From contig JBFJJV010000002.1 of assembly GCA_041635265.1 (NCBI GenBank), positions 1 through 64,000 on the forward strand: a DNA stretch of 64,000 nt, in the 5' to 3' direction. Shown here piece after piece: positions 54,001-64,000 of the stretch (position 1 is the stretch's first letter; every line of letters begins with the position of its first letter). Origin of the DNA: Panacagrimonas sp041635265 (GTDB lineage Bacteria > Pseudomonadota > Gammaproteobacteria > Nevskiales > Nevskiaceae). A program made the position numbers and the translations under genes. The notes beneath the pieces are model-generated. The model was given only the letters and a program-made list of their open reading frames with translations. It was not told where the DNA came from and searched no databases.

Positions 54001-55077
54001 CGTACCACCCTGGTCTCTACCGGCAGGCCAGACCGCGCGCCATGCTGATGCGGGCCGGCGCTAATGAGGAACTCGCCAGTGCCCTTTCGGTAGACACATG
54101 GAACACCATACGTGAATTGCCGGGCATCAAAAAAAGCAGGCGGCAAGCCAATCGCGATAGCAGAGCTCTACATCCTGACCGACGTTCGCAAGCGAGGCCA
54201 AACCACTGGCGCAAATGTGGTGGTGCGCGGCACGACGCCGGACGTGCTTCAGGTACGACCCGAGGTGAGGCTGATCGCCGCCACATGTTTGAACAAGGCA
54301 AACGGGGAGTCGCGGTCGGTGTCGGTGCACAGAGCCAGCACCAGGGCCTTGAGATTGGCAATCTGCTTGAAGTGCGCGATGGGGCCTGGCCGCTCGTTGG
54401 CATTTTCGAGGCGGGCGGTGAAGTGCACGATTCCGCAGTCTGGGCAGATCTGTCCAGCCTGCACTCCGCACTGCGAACCACGTTTAACGCCACGGTCACT
54501 GCGCAGTCGGAGGATGCCTCTCCCGCCACCCTGCGTGACTTCAAGGAGCGCATCACCACAGACCCCCGACTCAATGTTGGGGTTCAGCGCGAACCGGACT
54601 ACTACGCTTCGCGCTCGGAAGGTCTGCAGAAGTTCATCACTATCCTCGGTTATACCGTGGCTGCCATCAGGGGGATCGGCGCCTTTTTTGGTGCGCTCAA
54701 CACCATGTATACCGCAGTCTCCAGCCGCGATTGGAATAGCGACCCTGCGTGCGCTTGGATTCAAGGGCTTGCCGATGGTCGTTTCCGTCCTGACCGAGGC
54801 GCTTATCCTGGCGCTGCTCTGATCCGTGCTGGGGGCTGCGTTAGCCTACTTTGTGTTCAATTGCTACACCGTTTCCACGCTCAAATTTCAAACCTTCAGC
54901 CAGGTCGCTTTTGCCTTCAGAGGAAGACCCGGGCTACTGCTTCAGGGCATCGTCCGGGCCGGCGTCATCGGCTGCATCGGCGGCCTGTTTCCGGCCCTCG
55001 AGGCCGCTCGAATGCCAGTCGCCGAAGCCTTGCGCCGAGATCAGGCCACGACCGGACGCGCGGTGATTTCCCAATAG
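54000..55077 (+). pseudogene. Remnant of a MacB/DevC-type FtsX-domain ABC permease
   Basis: From about 54020 the conceptual product is an ABC permease: RAGANEELASALSVDTW, then a frame change near 54125 to AIAELYILTDVRKRGQTTGA and VRPEVRLIA, a return near 54280 (MFEQGKRGVAVG, YTVAAIRGIGAFFGALNTMYTAV), another shift near 54735 (ATLRALGFKGLPMVVSVLTEALI), TGA at 54820, and a final in-frame stretch VLGAALAYFVFNCYTVSTL to PALEAARMPVAEALRR. These are FtsX-domain hallmarks. The first membrane helix and the ATPase gene expected between adaptor and permease are missing. At least three shifts and one stop rule out function. Confidence 0.85.
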
Positions 55078-55386
55078 GTCGCGTCGTGGCCGGCGGCAGC
55101 ACCAGACATGCAATCTTTTAGCCCCGTGCGTCGACATTGGTCGAATTTTGTCAGCTATTGGCAGGCGCGGTTGTACGACCGACATCAGCACCGAAGGGCG
55201 AATTCGGCCCATGGGCCGAAAAAAAGTGATCCAGCGCACAATTTATACAGGAAAAATGGCCTTTCGCCGATGCAGCGGAAGACTTTTAACGTCTTTTAGA
55301 CGATCTTAAGCGCCTTTTATCCCCTGTTGCGGCACTTTCTCGTCAGGAAGTCGCAAACACGGCACGGTATTTGGACACTGAACGAA
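55078..55386. other. Intergenic region upstream of the diguanylate cyclase, 309 bp
   Basis: This lies between the exporter remnant and the next gene. It holds an 18-bp perfect palindrome at 55203–55220 and AT-richer sequence at 55220–55325, with TTTTAACGTCTTTTAGACG-type repeats near 55285. No protein or RNA gene is recognised. The in-frame extension from TTG 55327 lacks a ribosome site. Confidence 0.5.
55203..55220. promoter_or_regulatory. 18-bp perfect palindrome upstream of a GGDEF gene
   Basis: TTCGGCCCATGGGCCGAA is its own reverse complement, followed by six adenines. With no loop it would not form a good RNA terminator, and the A-run is on the wrong side for plus-strand termination. A dimeric repressor site for the downstream cyclase is the most natural reading, but there is no further evidence. 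Confidence 0.3.
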
Positions 55387-56634
55387 ATGAGACACGACCT
55401 CCCGCCCGATGTGAGCTATGGCCCCAAAAGGGTCAGAGATGCGCTCGAACAAATGGAGCGGCGGCAGGATCATGGCTGGGGATCCATGCTGCTATCGTTC
55501 TCCGGGGATCTGGAGCAGGGCTACTTGAAACACCGCGCTCTGTCGGTGCTGATGCTGCAGAGAATCGTGGTGGTGCTCGGCGCCGTGCTGTATGCCGTAT
55601 TCCTGATTCATGACTCACTGACTGTTCGTAATTTCTCCGATCCTCTGCTCTGGGGAACGCTGATGGCCTTTGCGCTTCCCGGCAATCTGGCGCTATTTCT
55701 GGCCACCTATGCTCAGCAGCCCTGGCGTTACACCCTGACGGTGGCACGAATGGGGGCCTGGTTCCATACCTTCGGCATGTTGTTGGTGAGCAGCATGGCT
55801 GCCGCACGCGGGATCGACGCGCCCTACGAGTACCTCATCGTTCAACTCCTCTACGACTTCTTCCTTCTCGGCCTGGTCTGGAGTGAGGCCTCGATCCTCG
55901 CGCTGCTGACGGTGCTCACCGCACCGCTGCTCATGGTGTTCACCAAACACAGTCCATCGCAGATATTCGAAAATTCATTCTTCCTGGTGGCCACCGCCGT
56001 TCTGGGCAGCATCGCCTGCTATCTGCAGGAGAAATGGCAACGTCTGTCCTGGCTCAACGGCCAGCTCTATCAGACCATGTCTGAACTGGACGCGCTCACT
56101 GGCACCTACAATCACCGCAGCTTCTATTCCCGCGGTGAGAAGCTGCTGGCACAGGCGCGTCGCGAAGGCCGGTATATTTCGGTATTGGGCCTGGACATTG
56201 ATCACTTCAAACGATTCAACGACGCTTACGGCCACCAGGCAGGCGATGAATGTCTGCGTCAGATTGCACGGGTGGTGCAGGATCACGCGCGACGCCCGCT
56301 CGATCTGGCCGGCCGCCTCGGCGGGGAAGAATTCGCAATTTTCCTGTATGACACCAACCGCTCCAATGCACTGACCCAAGCAGAAAATCTGCGCGAAGCC
56401 GTAAAAAAAATCGACATCAAGGGGCGAATCACCGTGACCTGCAGCATTGGCGTCGTGTGCGCCACGCCCTTGGATAGCGCCAGCATGGAACAACTGGTGG
56501 GCAATGCAGACATTGCGCTCTACCGTGCCAAGAACGACCAGCGCGATTGTGTGCGCGAATGGACCGATGGCAATGAGAAGCCCTCGTTACAGCTGGTCCA
56601 GCGCAGCAAGACAGCGGATCCGTCCCACGATTAG
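55387..56634 (+). CDS. Membrane-bound diguanylate cyclase
   Basis: A 415-residue protein (start ATG 55387; 20 more codons from TTG 55327 possible). Residues ~45–240 hold about six membrane helices forming an unrecognised sensor region. A linker with LSWLNGQLYQTMSELDALTGTYNHR leads to the GGDEF domain: GLDIDHFKRFNDAYGHQAGDE, active loop GGEEF at 312–316, and inhibition site RPLD at 303–306, five residues earlier. It should synthesise c-di-GMP. It converges with the MFS gene, the stops overlapping by four bases. Confidence 0.92.
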   Translation: MRHDLPPDVSYGPKRVRDALEQMERRQDHGWGSMLLSFSGDLEQGYLKHRALSVLMLQRIVVVLGAVLYAVFLIHDSLTVRNFSDPLLWGTLMAFALPGNLALFLATYAQQPWRYTLTVARMGAWFHTFGMLLVSSMAAARGIDAPYEYLIVQLLYDFFLLGLVWSEASILALLTVLTAPLLMVFTKHSPSQIFENSFFLVATAVLGSIACYLQEKWQRLSWLNGQLYQTMSELDALTGTYNHRSFYSRGEKLLAQARREGRYISVLGLDIDHFKRFNDAYGHQAGDECLRQIARVVQDHARRPLDLAGRLGGEEFAIFLYDTNRSNALTQAENLREAVKKIDIKGRITVTCSIGVVCATPLDSASMEQLVGNADIALYRAKNDQRDCVREWTDGNEKPSLQLVQRSKTADPSHD

Positions 56635-57845
56635 CCCTGCTTCAAGCAGCCCTGTACGGGGCCGAGCAGTAATTTATTGCGAGCTCCTATGCTCCGTGAG
56701 AACCCGATTCCGATGGTCAGGATCACCGGTCCGCAGAGCAGAAACACCAGAGCGGTTCCATGAGAATCGACGATAGCGCTGGCGGCAACTACGCCGATCG
56801 ACTGCCCTAGGAAGATACAGCTTCCAAACAGAGCTGCTGCAGTTCCGCGCACGCTGGGTGCCATCTGCGTGGCATGGGTCTGGAGCGTCGCATGGAGCAT
56901 GGTAAAGCCCATGCCTGCGATCACGCAGGCGGGCATGGCCCAATGCCAGCTCGGCAGGACGGTCATGAGCATCAGACAAATCCCAAGCATGGATGCACCG
57001 GCAAGCGTCAGACCTCTCTCGCCTAGCATTGCCACCATATGCCCCGCCAGAGCGGCATAGAGCAATCCTCCAGCAGCAAACAAGGCGGCGATTCCAGCCG
57101 CTGCCTTGAGCGACAGACCGTGCGCCTCGTGCATGAAGCTTGGAATAAAAGTCATGCTGGCGAAGGCGGTGGCCCCTTCAACAATGGTCAGGAACAGTAT
57201 CCAGCACGCCCATTTACTGGACAGAACGATACTTACTTTCTTGCCGTAAGCGGCGCCGCCGTCCGCGGCGCCCGCGCCATGGCGGCGCTTGCCTGACATC
57301 GCCACCATCGTTGTTCCAGTGGCAAAAAAAGCCGCCGCAAGCAAGAGAAAGGCAAGGCGCCAGCTGCCGGCATCCGCCAAGGCACCGGCCATCCATTGTC
57401 CGAAAGAAACGCCAAGCAGTGTCGCGAACATCACCTGGCCCAGTACTGCCTGACGCCGCTGGTAATCCACTGAATCCCCGACCCATGCCAAGGTCAGAGG
57501 CACGATGCCAGCAGCCGCAGCGCCTGACAGACAGCGCGCGGCAATCAGCCATTCCCAGCTTTTGGTCAGCCCTGCCAGCGCGTTGCCCAGAGTACAGCCC
57601 AGCACCGCAATACTGATCACTCGAAATTTTCCGAAACGATCTCCCAGCGGACCAAACAACAACAGGCATAACCCGTAGGCAACCGCGAAGGAGGAGACGG
57701 TCAGCGCCGCTTCCCCGGTTGAGACACCAAAGCTGGTCCCGAAAGCCGGTAGCAGCGGATCGCACAGCCGCATCGAGGCCATGCTGACAAATCCGGCCAA
57801 GCACAGCACCCACAGTCCCGCCCGGTCAAAATTGCGTTGCGTCAC
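56631..57845 (-). CDS. MFS transporter
   Basis: A ~404-residue major facilitator with about twelve helices. Signature elements are LFGPLGDRFGKFRVI between helices 2 and 3 (motif A) and the related AGHMVAMLGERGLTLAG in the second half. The start is uncertain; GTG 57845 places the N-terminus just before helix 1, whereas the frame extends upstream to 57941. The sequence resembles drug/metabolite exporters (CynX/YdhP-like groups), but no substrate can be named. No regulator is adjacent. Confidence 0.83.
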   Translation of the reverse strand: MTQRNFDRAGLWVLCLAGFVSMASMRLCDPLLPAFGTSFGVSTGEAALTVSSFAVAYGLCLLLFGPLGDRFGKFRVISIAVLGCTLGNALAGLTKSWEWLIAARCLSGAAAAGIVPLTLAWVGDSVDYQRRQAVLGQVMFATLLGVSFGQWMAGALADAGSWRLAFLLLAAAFFATGTTMVAMSGKRRHGAGAADGGAAYGKKVSIVLSSKWACWILFLTIVEGATAFASMTFIPSFMHEAHGLSLKAAAGIAALFAAGGLLYAALAGHMVAMLGERGLTLAGASMLGICLMLMTVLPSWHWAMPACVIAGMGFTMLHATLQTHATQMAPSVRGTAAALFGSCIFLGQSIGVVAASAIVDSHGTALVFLLCGPVILTIGIGFSRSIGARNKLLLGPVQGCLKQG

Positions 57846-58084
57846 GTGTTTGAGCCGTAATGAAAAGCGTGCAAATGAAATGTAGTCTGCTGTGCAGAAT
57901 GAAGCGGCAGGAGGGCAAATATTACAGGCCCGAATTGCCAACTGGTTTGAGAATCAGGGTGAAATTGCGACCCTCTTCTTTGGCTTCAGCCCAATCGTCA
58001 GGCCAATGCCAAGAATATATTCAGCGAATTTCGTCCAGCTTTTTTTGGTTTCCCGCGCGTCTGAATAGGCTGACTGCCAAATAT

Positions 58085-58888
58085 CTAGCGTTGGAGTTCT
58101 TTTTCCTGAATGATCAAAGCTGCAATTTCCTCGATCGAACGTGCTGCGGAGCTGACATAGGGAATGTTGTGGCGTTCATACAAGCGCTCGCTGGCTCTGA
58201 GTTCAAATGAACACTGCGCCAGAGAAGCATATTGAGAACCCGGTCGCCTTTCGCTGCGAATCTGGTGCAGCTTTTCCGCATCAGAAGTCAAACCGTAGCA
58301 TCGGTCTGTATACCCATCCAGTGATTTGGGCAGCTTTCCCTCCTGCAAATCGTCTTCGGTTATCGGAAAATTGGTAGCGAAAATGCCGTACTGCAGCGCC
58401 AGATACAAGGTGGTCGGCGTTTTGCCACAACGTGAGGGCGCGATCAGTATGACCTGGGCACTGCCCATATCTCGCGTGGACTGCCCATCATCATGCTCCA
58501 TGGCAAAGTTCATGGCCTCGATGCGAGCATCATAGCGACGGGTGTCCGCAACACTGTGCGCCCGGCCCTGAGCGTGCGTCGACTTTTGATTCAGCTCCTC
58601 TTCAATGGCATGGATATAGCTGTCGAACAAGTCAATGAATAAACCCTTGGAGCTGCGCAGGACGGCTCGGACCTCCTCGTTTACCGTGGTAGAGAAGACC
58701 AACGGCCTGAGTCCCTTGCCAGCCAAATAATTTATAAAATCGACCGTACTGCGGGCTTTCTCGACTGTATTGATGAAAGGCAGCGTGCTTTTCTTGAATT
58801 CGACATCGTCAAACTGGGTCAGAAGTGTCGTACCCAGAGTCTCGGCAGTGATTCCAGTCCCGTCGGATACAAAGTAAACAGGTCGCAT
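58085..58888 (-). CDS. ppsR: PEP synthase regulatory kinase/phosphorylase
   Basis: A 267-residue DUF299 protein that inactivates PpsA by ADP-dependent threonine phosphorylation and reactivates it by phosphorolysis. It begins RPVYFVSDGTGITAETLG; the P-loop is APSRCGKTPTTLYLA; and NFPITEDDLQEGKLP and SERRPGSQYAS follow. ATG 58888 gives the standard N-terminus, although upstream starts are open. It is divergent from ppsA across 233 bp, the usual pairing. Confidence 0.93.
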   Translation of the reverse strand: MRPVYFVSDGTGITAETLGTTLLTQFDDVEFKKSTLPFINTVEKARSTVDFINYLAGKGLRPLVFSTTVNEEVRAVLRSSKGLFIDLFDSYIHAIEEELNQKSTHAQGRAHSVADTRRYDARIEAMNFAMEHDDGQSTRDMGSAQVILIAPSRCGKTPTTLYLALQYGIFATNFPITEDDLQEGKLPKSLDGYTDRCYGLTSDAEKLHQIRSERRPGSQYASLAQCSFELRASERLYERHNIPYVSSAARSIEEIAALIIQEKELQR

Positions 58889-59121
58889 ATGTCGGCGAAT
58901 ATCATTTGTTGTCAAGCGCACAGTGTCCTCGGTTAGCAAGGCGGAAGCCAGCCAAATCGCTGATCAGACGTAGAAAATTACACCTATTCCTGGGATGGGC
59001 CAGCATTCTGCGGGTGCTAAAAAAGACTCCATTCATTACCTTTTCACGCTCACGGGATAGAATCGCGCTCCAATTCGCCGCTCGGCGACCCGTTTTCATT
59101 TTTCATAGAGGTAAACCAAGC

Positions 59122-61497
<2,376 letters not shown>

Positions 61498-61523
61498 TTG
61501 CGCATCCCGATTTCGGGCGAATC

Positions 61524-62168
61524 ATGACCCAGCGGGTTGCGGCAGTCCTTCTGAGCTTGCTGCTCTGCGCCTGCGAAGGGATGCAGAATGATGCAAGCAC
61601 GGTCGCGAGCGACGGGCTGATTGATTACTGGGTACTGGCGCTTTCCTGGTCGGCCGAGCACTGCGCGTCCGATCAGGCAAAGCCTGACTCTAGGCAGTGC
61701 GCCGTACCCAGGGGATTCATCGTTCATGGTCTGTGGCCACAGTATTCTGCGGCCAAGCCAGCGCACTGCGACTTTGAACGACGCATCGATAGCGACATCG
61801 CCGACGAGCTGTCAGATCTGATGCCCGACCGCGGGCTTGTATTTCATCAGTGGAGAAAGCACGGCGGTTGCACTGGCATGTCCGCAGAAGCTTATTTTGC
61901 ACTGATCAGACGCGCCGCTCGTTCTGTCCGCATACCAACCGCGGCGATAGAGCGAGCCAAACAGTCTCGTGTTTCCGAACGCGAGCTGGAAAGCGACTTC
62001 ATAGACGCCAACCCGAGGCTCAGCGCCGCTAGCATCGTCTTTACCTGCAGGCGGGAGTTTTTGCGGGAAGTTCGCATTTGCCTGAACCCAGACCTGTCGG
62101 CGCGCGACTGCGGATCCGATGTTCGTAACAGTTGCGGCAGCATGATCAAAGCCCGTCGCGGCGCCTAG
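61524..62168 (+). CDS. Ribonuclease T2 family protein with altered active-site motif
   Basis: A 214-residue exported RNase T2-type protein. The N-terminus is a signal sequence, and LLLCACEG resembles a lipobox, so it may be a lipoprotein. The first active-site segment is intact (FIVHGLWPQY, His68). The second reads FHQWRKHGGC: His108 and His113 are kept, but Gln109 (codon CAG) replaces the glutamate of the family motif H-E-W-x-K-H-G. Six or more cysteines could make the disulfides typical of the fold. RNase activity may be reduced or altered. It follows ppsA by 26 bp. Confidence 0.88.
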   Translation: MTQRVAAVLLSLLLCACEGMQNDASTVASDGLIDYWVLALSWSAEHCASDQAKPDSRQCAVPRGFIVHGLWPQYSAAKPAHCDFERRIDSDIADELSDLMPDRGLVFHQWRKHGGCTGMSAEAYFALIRRAARSVRIPTAAIERAKQSRVSERELESDFIDANPRLSAASIVFTCRREFLREVRICLNPDLSARDCGSDVRNSCGSMIKARRGA

Positions 62169-62183
62169 CTCAAGCAGGACGCG

Positions 62184-62203
62184 GATCAGCTGACGAGCTG
62201 ATC
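62184..62203. other. Hairpin between RNase T2 and PAS kinase genes
   Basis: GATCAGCT and AGCTGATC form a perfect 8-bp stem around GACG, 15 bp after the RNase stop. It lacks a T-run, so termination is uncertain. Confidence 0.35.
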
Positions 62204-62265
62204 AGATTGGGCGGAAAAACTGCCTGGGATTCCGCCTTGGCGAGGAACTTGTCTATAGTTGGGTC

Positions 62266-64000
62266 ATGGCGCTGGAGGAAATTCTCGCGCACGCCTGCGC
62301 GCGCCACTTTTTTTCATTGTGGATCCCTGCGACGACCTTGAAATATTCAGCTGAAGCCACGAATTTACTGAAGAAGCAATTGGCTGCGGAGCGGCGCTCT
62401 CGCTTTCGATCTGCATCTGAGCAGCTGGGAGCCACGATTCAGTCAAAGCGTAAATCGGGCGCCGGTGAAATATATCGACAGATAGTTGAGGCCAGCTCGA
62501 GCGCCATCATCATGGTCGCCGCAGACGGCGAAATCCTGTTCGTCAACGCGCGTGCAGAATCCCTGTTTGATTACACGCGAACTGAGCTCATTGGCCAGCC
62601 CATTAGGATGCTGTTTCCTCCCGGGCTGTGCCCTGAACTGCCCGACCCAGAGGCACTGCCGCTGCCTCTGGCGGCGTCTGAGAGAGGCGATATCAAAACC
62701 CAACTCCAAGGACTGCACAAAGACGGCACTCGGCTGGATATCGAATTCTCCTGTTACCCCATACAGACCGAAAACGGCCTTTGCACACTAACGACCATCA
62801 CAGAAATATCAAAGCGTAATAATCTACAAGAACTCTATAAAAAAATCGTCGAAGCGGCGCCCACTGCGGGCATCATGATCAACCAGTCAGGAGAAATCGT
62901 CCTGGTCAACGCCCAGACCGAGAGACTCTTCGGTTATCCGCGAAAAGAAATGTTGGGCCAGAAAGTAGAGATGCTGATCCCGAAGCGCATGCGTCGGAAT
63001 CATCCGAGTATGCGAGACCAGTATTTCGAAAAACGACAGGCCCGTGACATGGGCGTCGGGCGCGATCTATATGGCGAACGAAATGACGGCCACGAATTTC
63101 CAATTGAAATTGGACTGAGCCCCATCGAAACTGACGAAGGCCCCCTCGTGCTCGCGGCGGTGATCGATATCACCGAAAGGCGCCGCCAAGAAGAACGCTT
63201 CAGAAAAGTAGTGGAAGCAGCGCCATACGCCATCTTGATGCTCGATCAAGACAGTCGCATCGTACTGGCCAACACTCAGGCGGAAACGTTGTTTGGCTAC
63301 ATGCAGGAAGAATTGATCGGTATGGACAGCGACGAACTGGTACCGCAGCGAATCCGTCAAAAGCGCCAAGGAAAACGCACGGGTTATTTCCGGATACCAC
63401 ATGGCAGGCCAATGGCGCTGGGCCGGCAATTGACGGTGCGCAGAAGCGACGACACAGAACTACCTGTAGAAATCGGCCTTAATCCGGTGGAAGGAACGGA
63501 CGGGCAATTCATGTTGGCCACCGTGTCCGACGTCACCGAACGCAAGCGAGCAGCCGAAGTTCAGGCCGAACTTAATGCATCTCTTGCCATGCAGGTAGAA
63601 GAGACCAACATCGCGATGGATGACCTGAAACAGGCACAGAATCAATTGGTGCAATCGGAAAAAATGGCCTCTCTGGGCGCACTGGTCGCGGGTATTGCCC
63701 ACGAAATTAATACGCCGGTCGGCATTGGCGTCACCGCTGCTTCTCACCTTTGGGACGAAGCAAAGCGGGTTAATGAGTTGTCTGTCAGCAGCAAACTGAC
63801 CAAAAAGGATTTCAACAGTTTCCTCGCCTTGAGCCAGCAGTCCGGGCAAATGCTGCTGAGCAATCTGTCGCGCGCCGCGGAGCTGATCCATAGTTTCAAG
63901 CAGATTGCCGTTGATCAATCCACCGACGACAAACGGAAAATAAATTTAAAATCCTACATTGAAGAAATCATGCTCAGCCTCAAGCCACGCCTCAAACAGG
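62266..64000 (+). CDS. Three-PAS sensor histidine kinase (3' end outside window)
   Basis: The frame from ATG 62266 stays open to the last base, 578 residues. There is no signal peptide or membrane helix, so it is probably cytoplasmic. Three PAS domains start near residues 75 (VEASSSAIIMVAADGEILFVN), 195 (VEAAPTAGIMINQSGEIVLVN) and 317 (VEAAPYAILMLDQDSRIVLAN), each with an FGY/FDY strand and a TEI/DITER-type ending. A coiled coil precedes the kinase dimerisation helix with His479 (AGIAHEINTPVGIG). The ATPase domain lies beyond the edge. It probably senses redox state or a small ligand. Its partner regulator is not visible. Confidence 0.88.
   Translation, partial: MALEEILAHACARHFFSLWIPATTLKYSAEATNLLKKQLAAERRSRFRSASEQLGATIQSKRKSGAGEIYRQIVEASSSAIIMVAADGEILFVNARAESLFDYTRTELIGQPIRMLFPPGLCPELPDPEALPLPLAASERGDIKTQLQGLHKDGTRLDIEFSCYPIQTENGLCTLTTITEISKRNNLQELYKKIVEAAPTAGIMINQSGEIVLVNAQTERLFGYPRKEMLGQKVEMLIPKRMRRNHPSMRDQYFEKRQARDMGVGRDLYGERNDGHEFPIEIGLSPIETDEGPLVLAAVIDITERRRQEERFRKVVEAAPYAILMLDQDSRIVLANTQAETLFGYMQEELIGMDSDELVPQRIRQKRQGKRTGYFRIPHGRPMALGRQLTVRRSDDTELPVEIGLNPVEGTDGQFMLATVSDVTERKRAAEVQAELNASLAMQVEETNIAMDDLKQAQNQLVQSEKMASLGALVAGIAHEINTPVGIGVTAASHLWDEAKRVNELSVSSKLTKKDFNSFLALSQQSGQMLLSNLSRAAELIHSFKQIAVDQSTDDKRKINLKSYIEEIMLSLKPRLKQ

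Noticed and set aside
53877..55121. 414-codon open frame as a real protein
   Set aside because: Only stretches match exporter proteins and the rest is out of frame; the same homology continues in other frames, showing it is a pseudogene artefact.
58906..59121. 72-codon N-terminal extension of PEP synthase
   Set aside because: It overlaps the divergent ppsR leader, has no homology to PpsA, and a good ribosome site precedes GTG 59122.

Overview
The window is a chromosome segment of a free-living, non-enteric gammaproteobacterium; base composition looks moderately GC-rich by eye (not computed). Three gene orders point there: zapA–6S RNA–fau, proC–yggT–metX–metW, and kdsD–kdsC–lptC–lptA–lptB–rpoN–hpf–ptsN–rapZ, all familiar from Pseudomonas- and Xanthomonas-type genomes. 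Two adjacent sodium-driven amino-acid transporters and a bile-acid-type sodium symporter suggest that a sodium gradient is used, but the species cannot be named from the sequence.

Layout. 1–2236 (minus): N-terminal part of a giant LapA/RTX-type adhesin running off the left edge, with a consensus CRP-type operator upstream. 2683–9908 (plus): a DUF4399 periplasmic protein, a dehydrogenase–CDGSH–thiolase group, NSS and AGCS sodium symporters, and ferrochelatase. 9928–12450 (minus): two OmpA/TSP3 envelope proteins separated by a terminator. 12653–17971 (plus): SohB, a PEBP protein, DegQ, a TIGR02449 coiled-coil protein, ZapA, 6S RNA, 5-formyl-THF cyclo-ligase and an EVE protein. 17992–19599 (minus): IlvA, divergent from proC–yggT–metX–metW–DUF4426 (19677–23356). 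23371–29977 (minus): a signalling island of TerB, a large hybrid histidine kinase, CheR, a receiver-less CheB and a response-regulator diguanylate cyclase. 30182–36173: a hydrolase and SH3 protein (minus), TatD (plus), a six-bladed-propeller protein (minus), acyl-CoA synthetase and a BASS transporter (plus). 36213–43264 (minus): rapZ, ptsN, hpf, rpoN, lptB, lptA, lptC, kdsC, kdsD. 43330–47668: Sir2 deacylase, photolyase (minus), a YadGH-type ABC exporter and IbaG. 47781–53362 (plus): murA, prolyl oligopeptidase, hisG, hisD. 53563–55077: a decayed ABC exporter. 55387–64000: membrane diguanylate cyclase, MFS transporter (minus), PpsR (minus) divergent from PpsA, RNase T2, and a three-PAS histidine kinase cut by the right edge.

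How it fits together. The left-edge adhesin carries a TAAG dialanine motif in its N-terminal region, which in LapA systems is the LapG cleavage site placed under c-di-GMP control. The window also encodes two intact-looking diguanylate cyclases, one next to the CheR/CheB/hybrid-kinase island. A surface-attachment switch is therefore a reasonable reading, but LapD, LapG and the type I exporter are not in the window. The rest is mainly housekeeping: lipopolysaccharide and peptidoglycan precursors, methionine, histidine, isoleucine and proline synthesis, haem, envelope quality control and gluconeogenesis.

I found no CRISPR array, insertion sequence, prophage, tRNA or rRNA. No clearly new system is evident. 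The best leads are the TerB/kinase/CheR/CheB/cyclase island, substitutions at usually invariant residues in the Sir2 and RNase T2 proteins, and a pseudogene that preserves the steps of its own decay.
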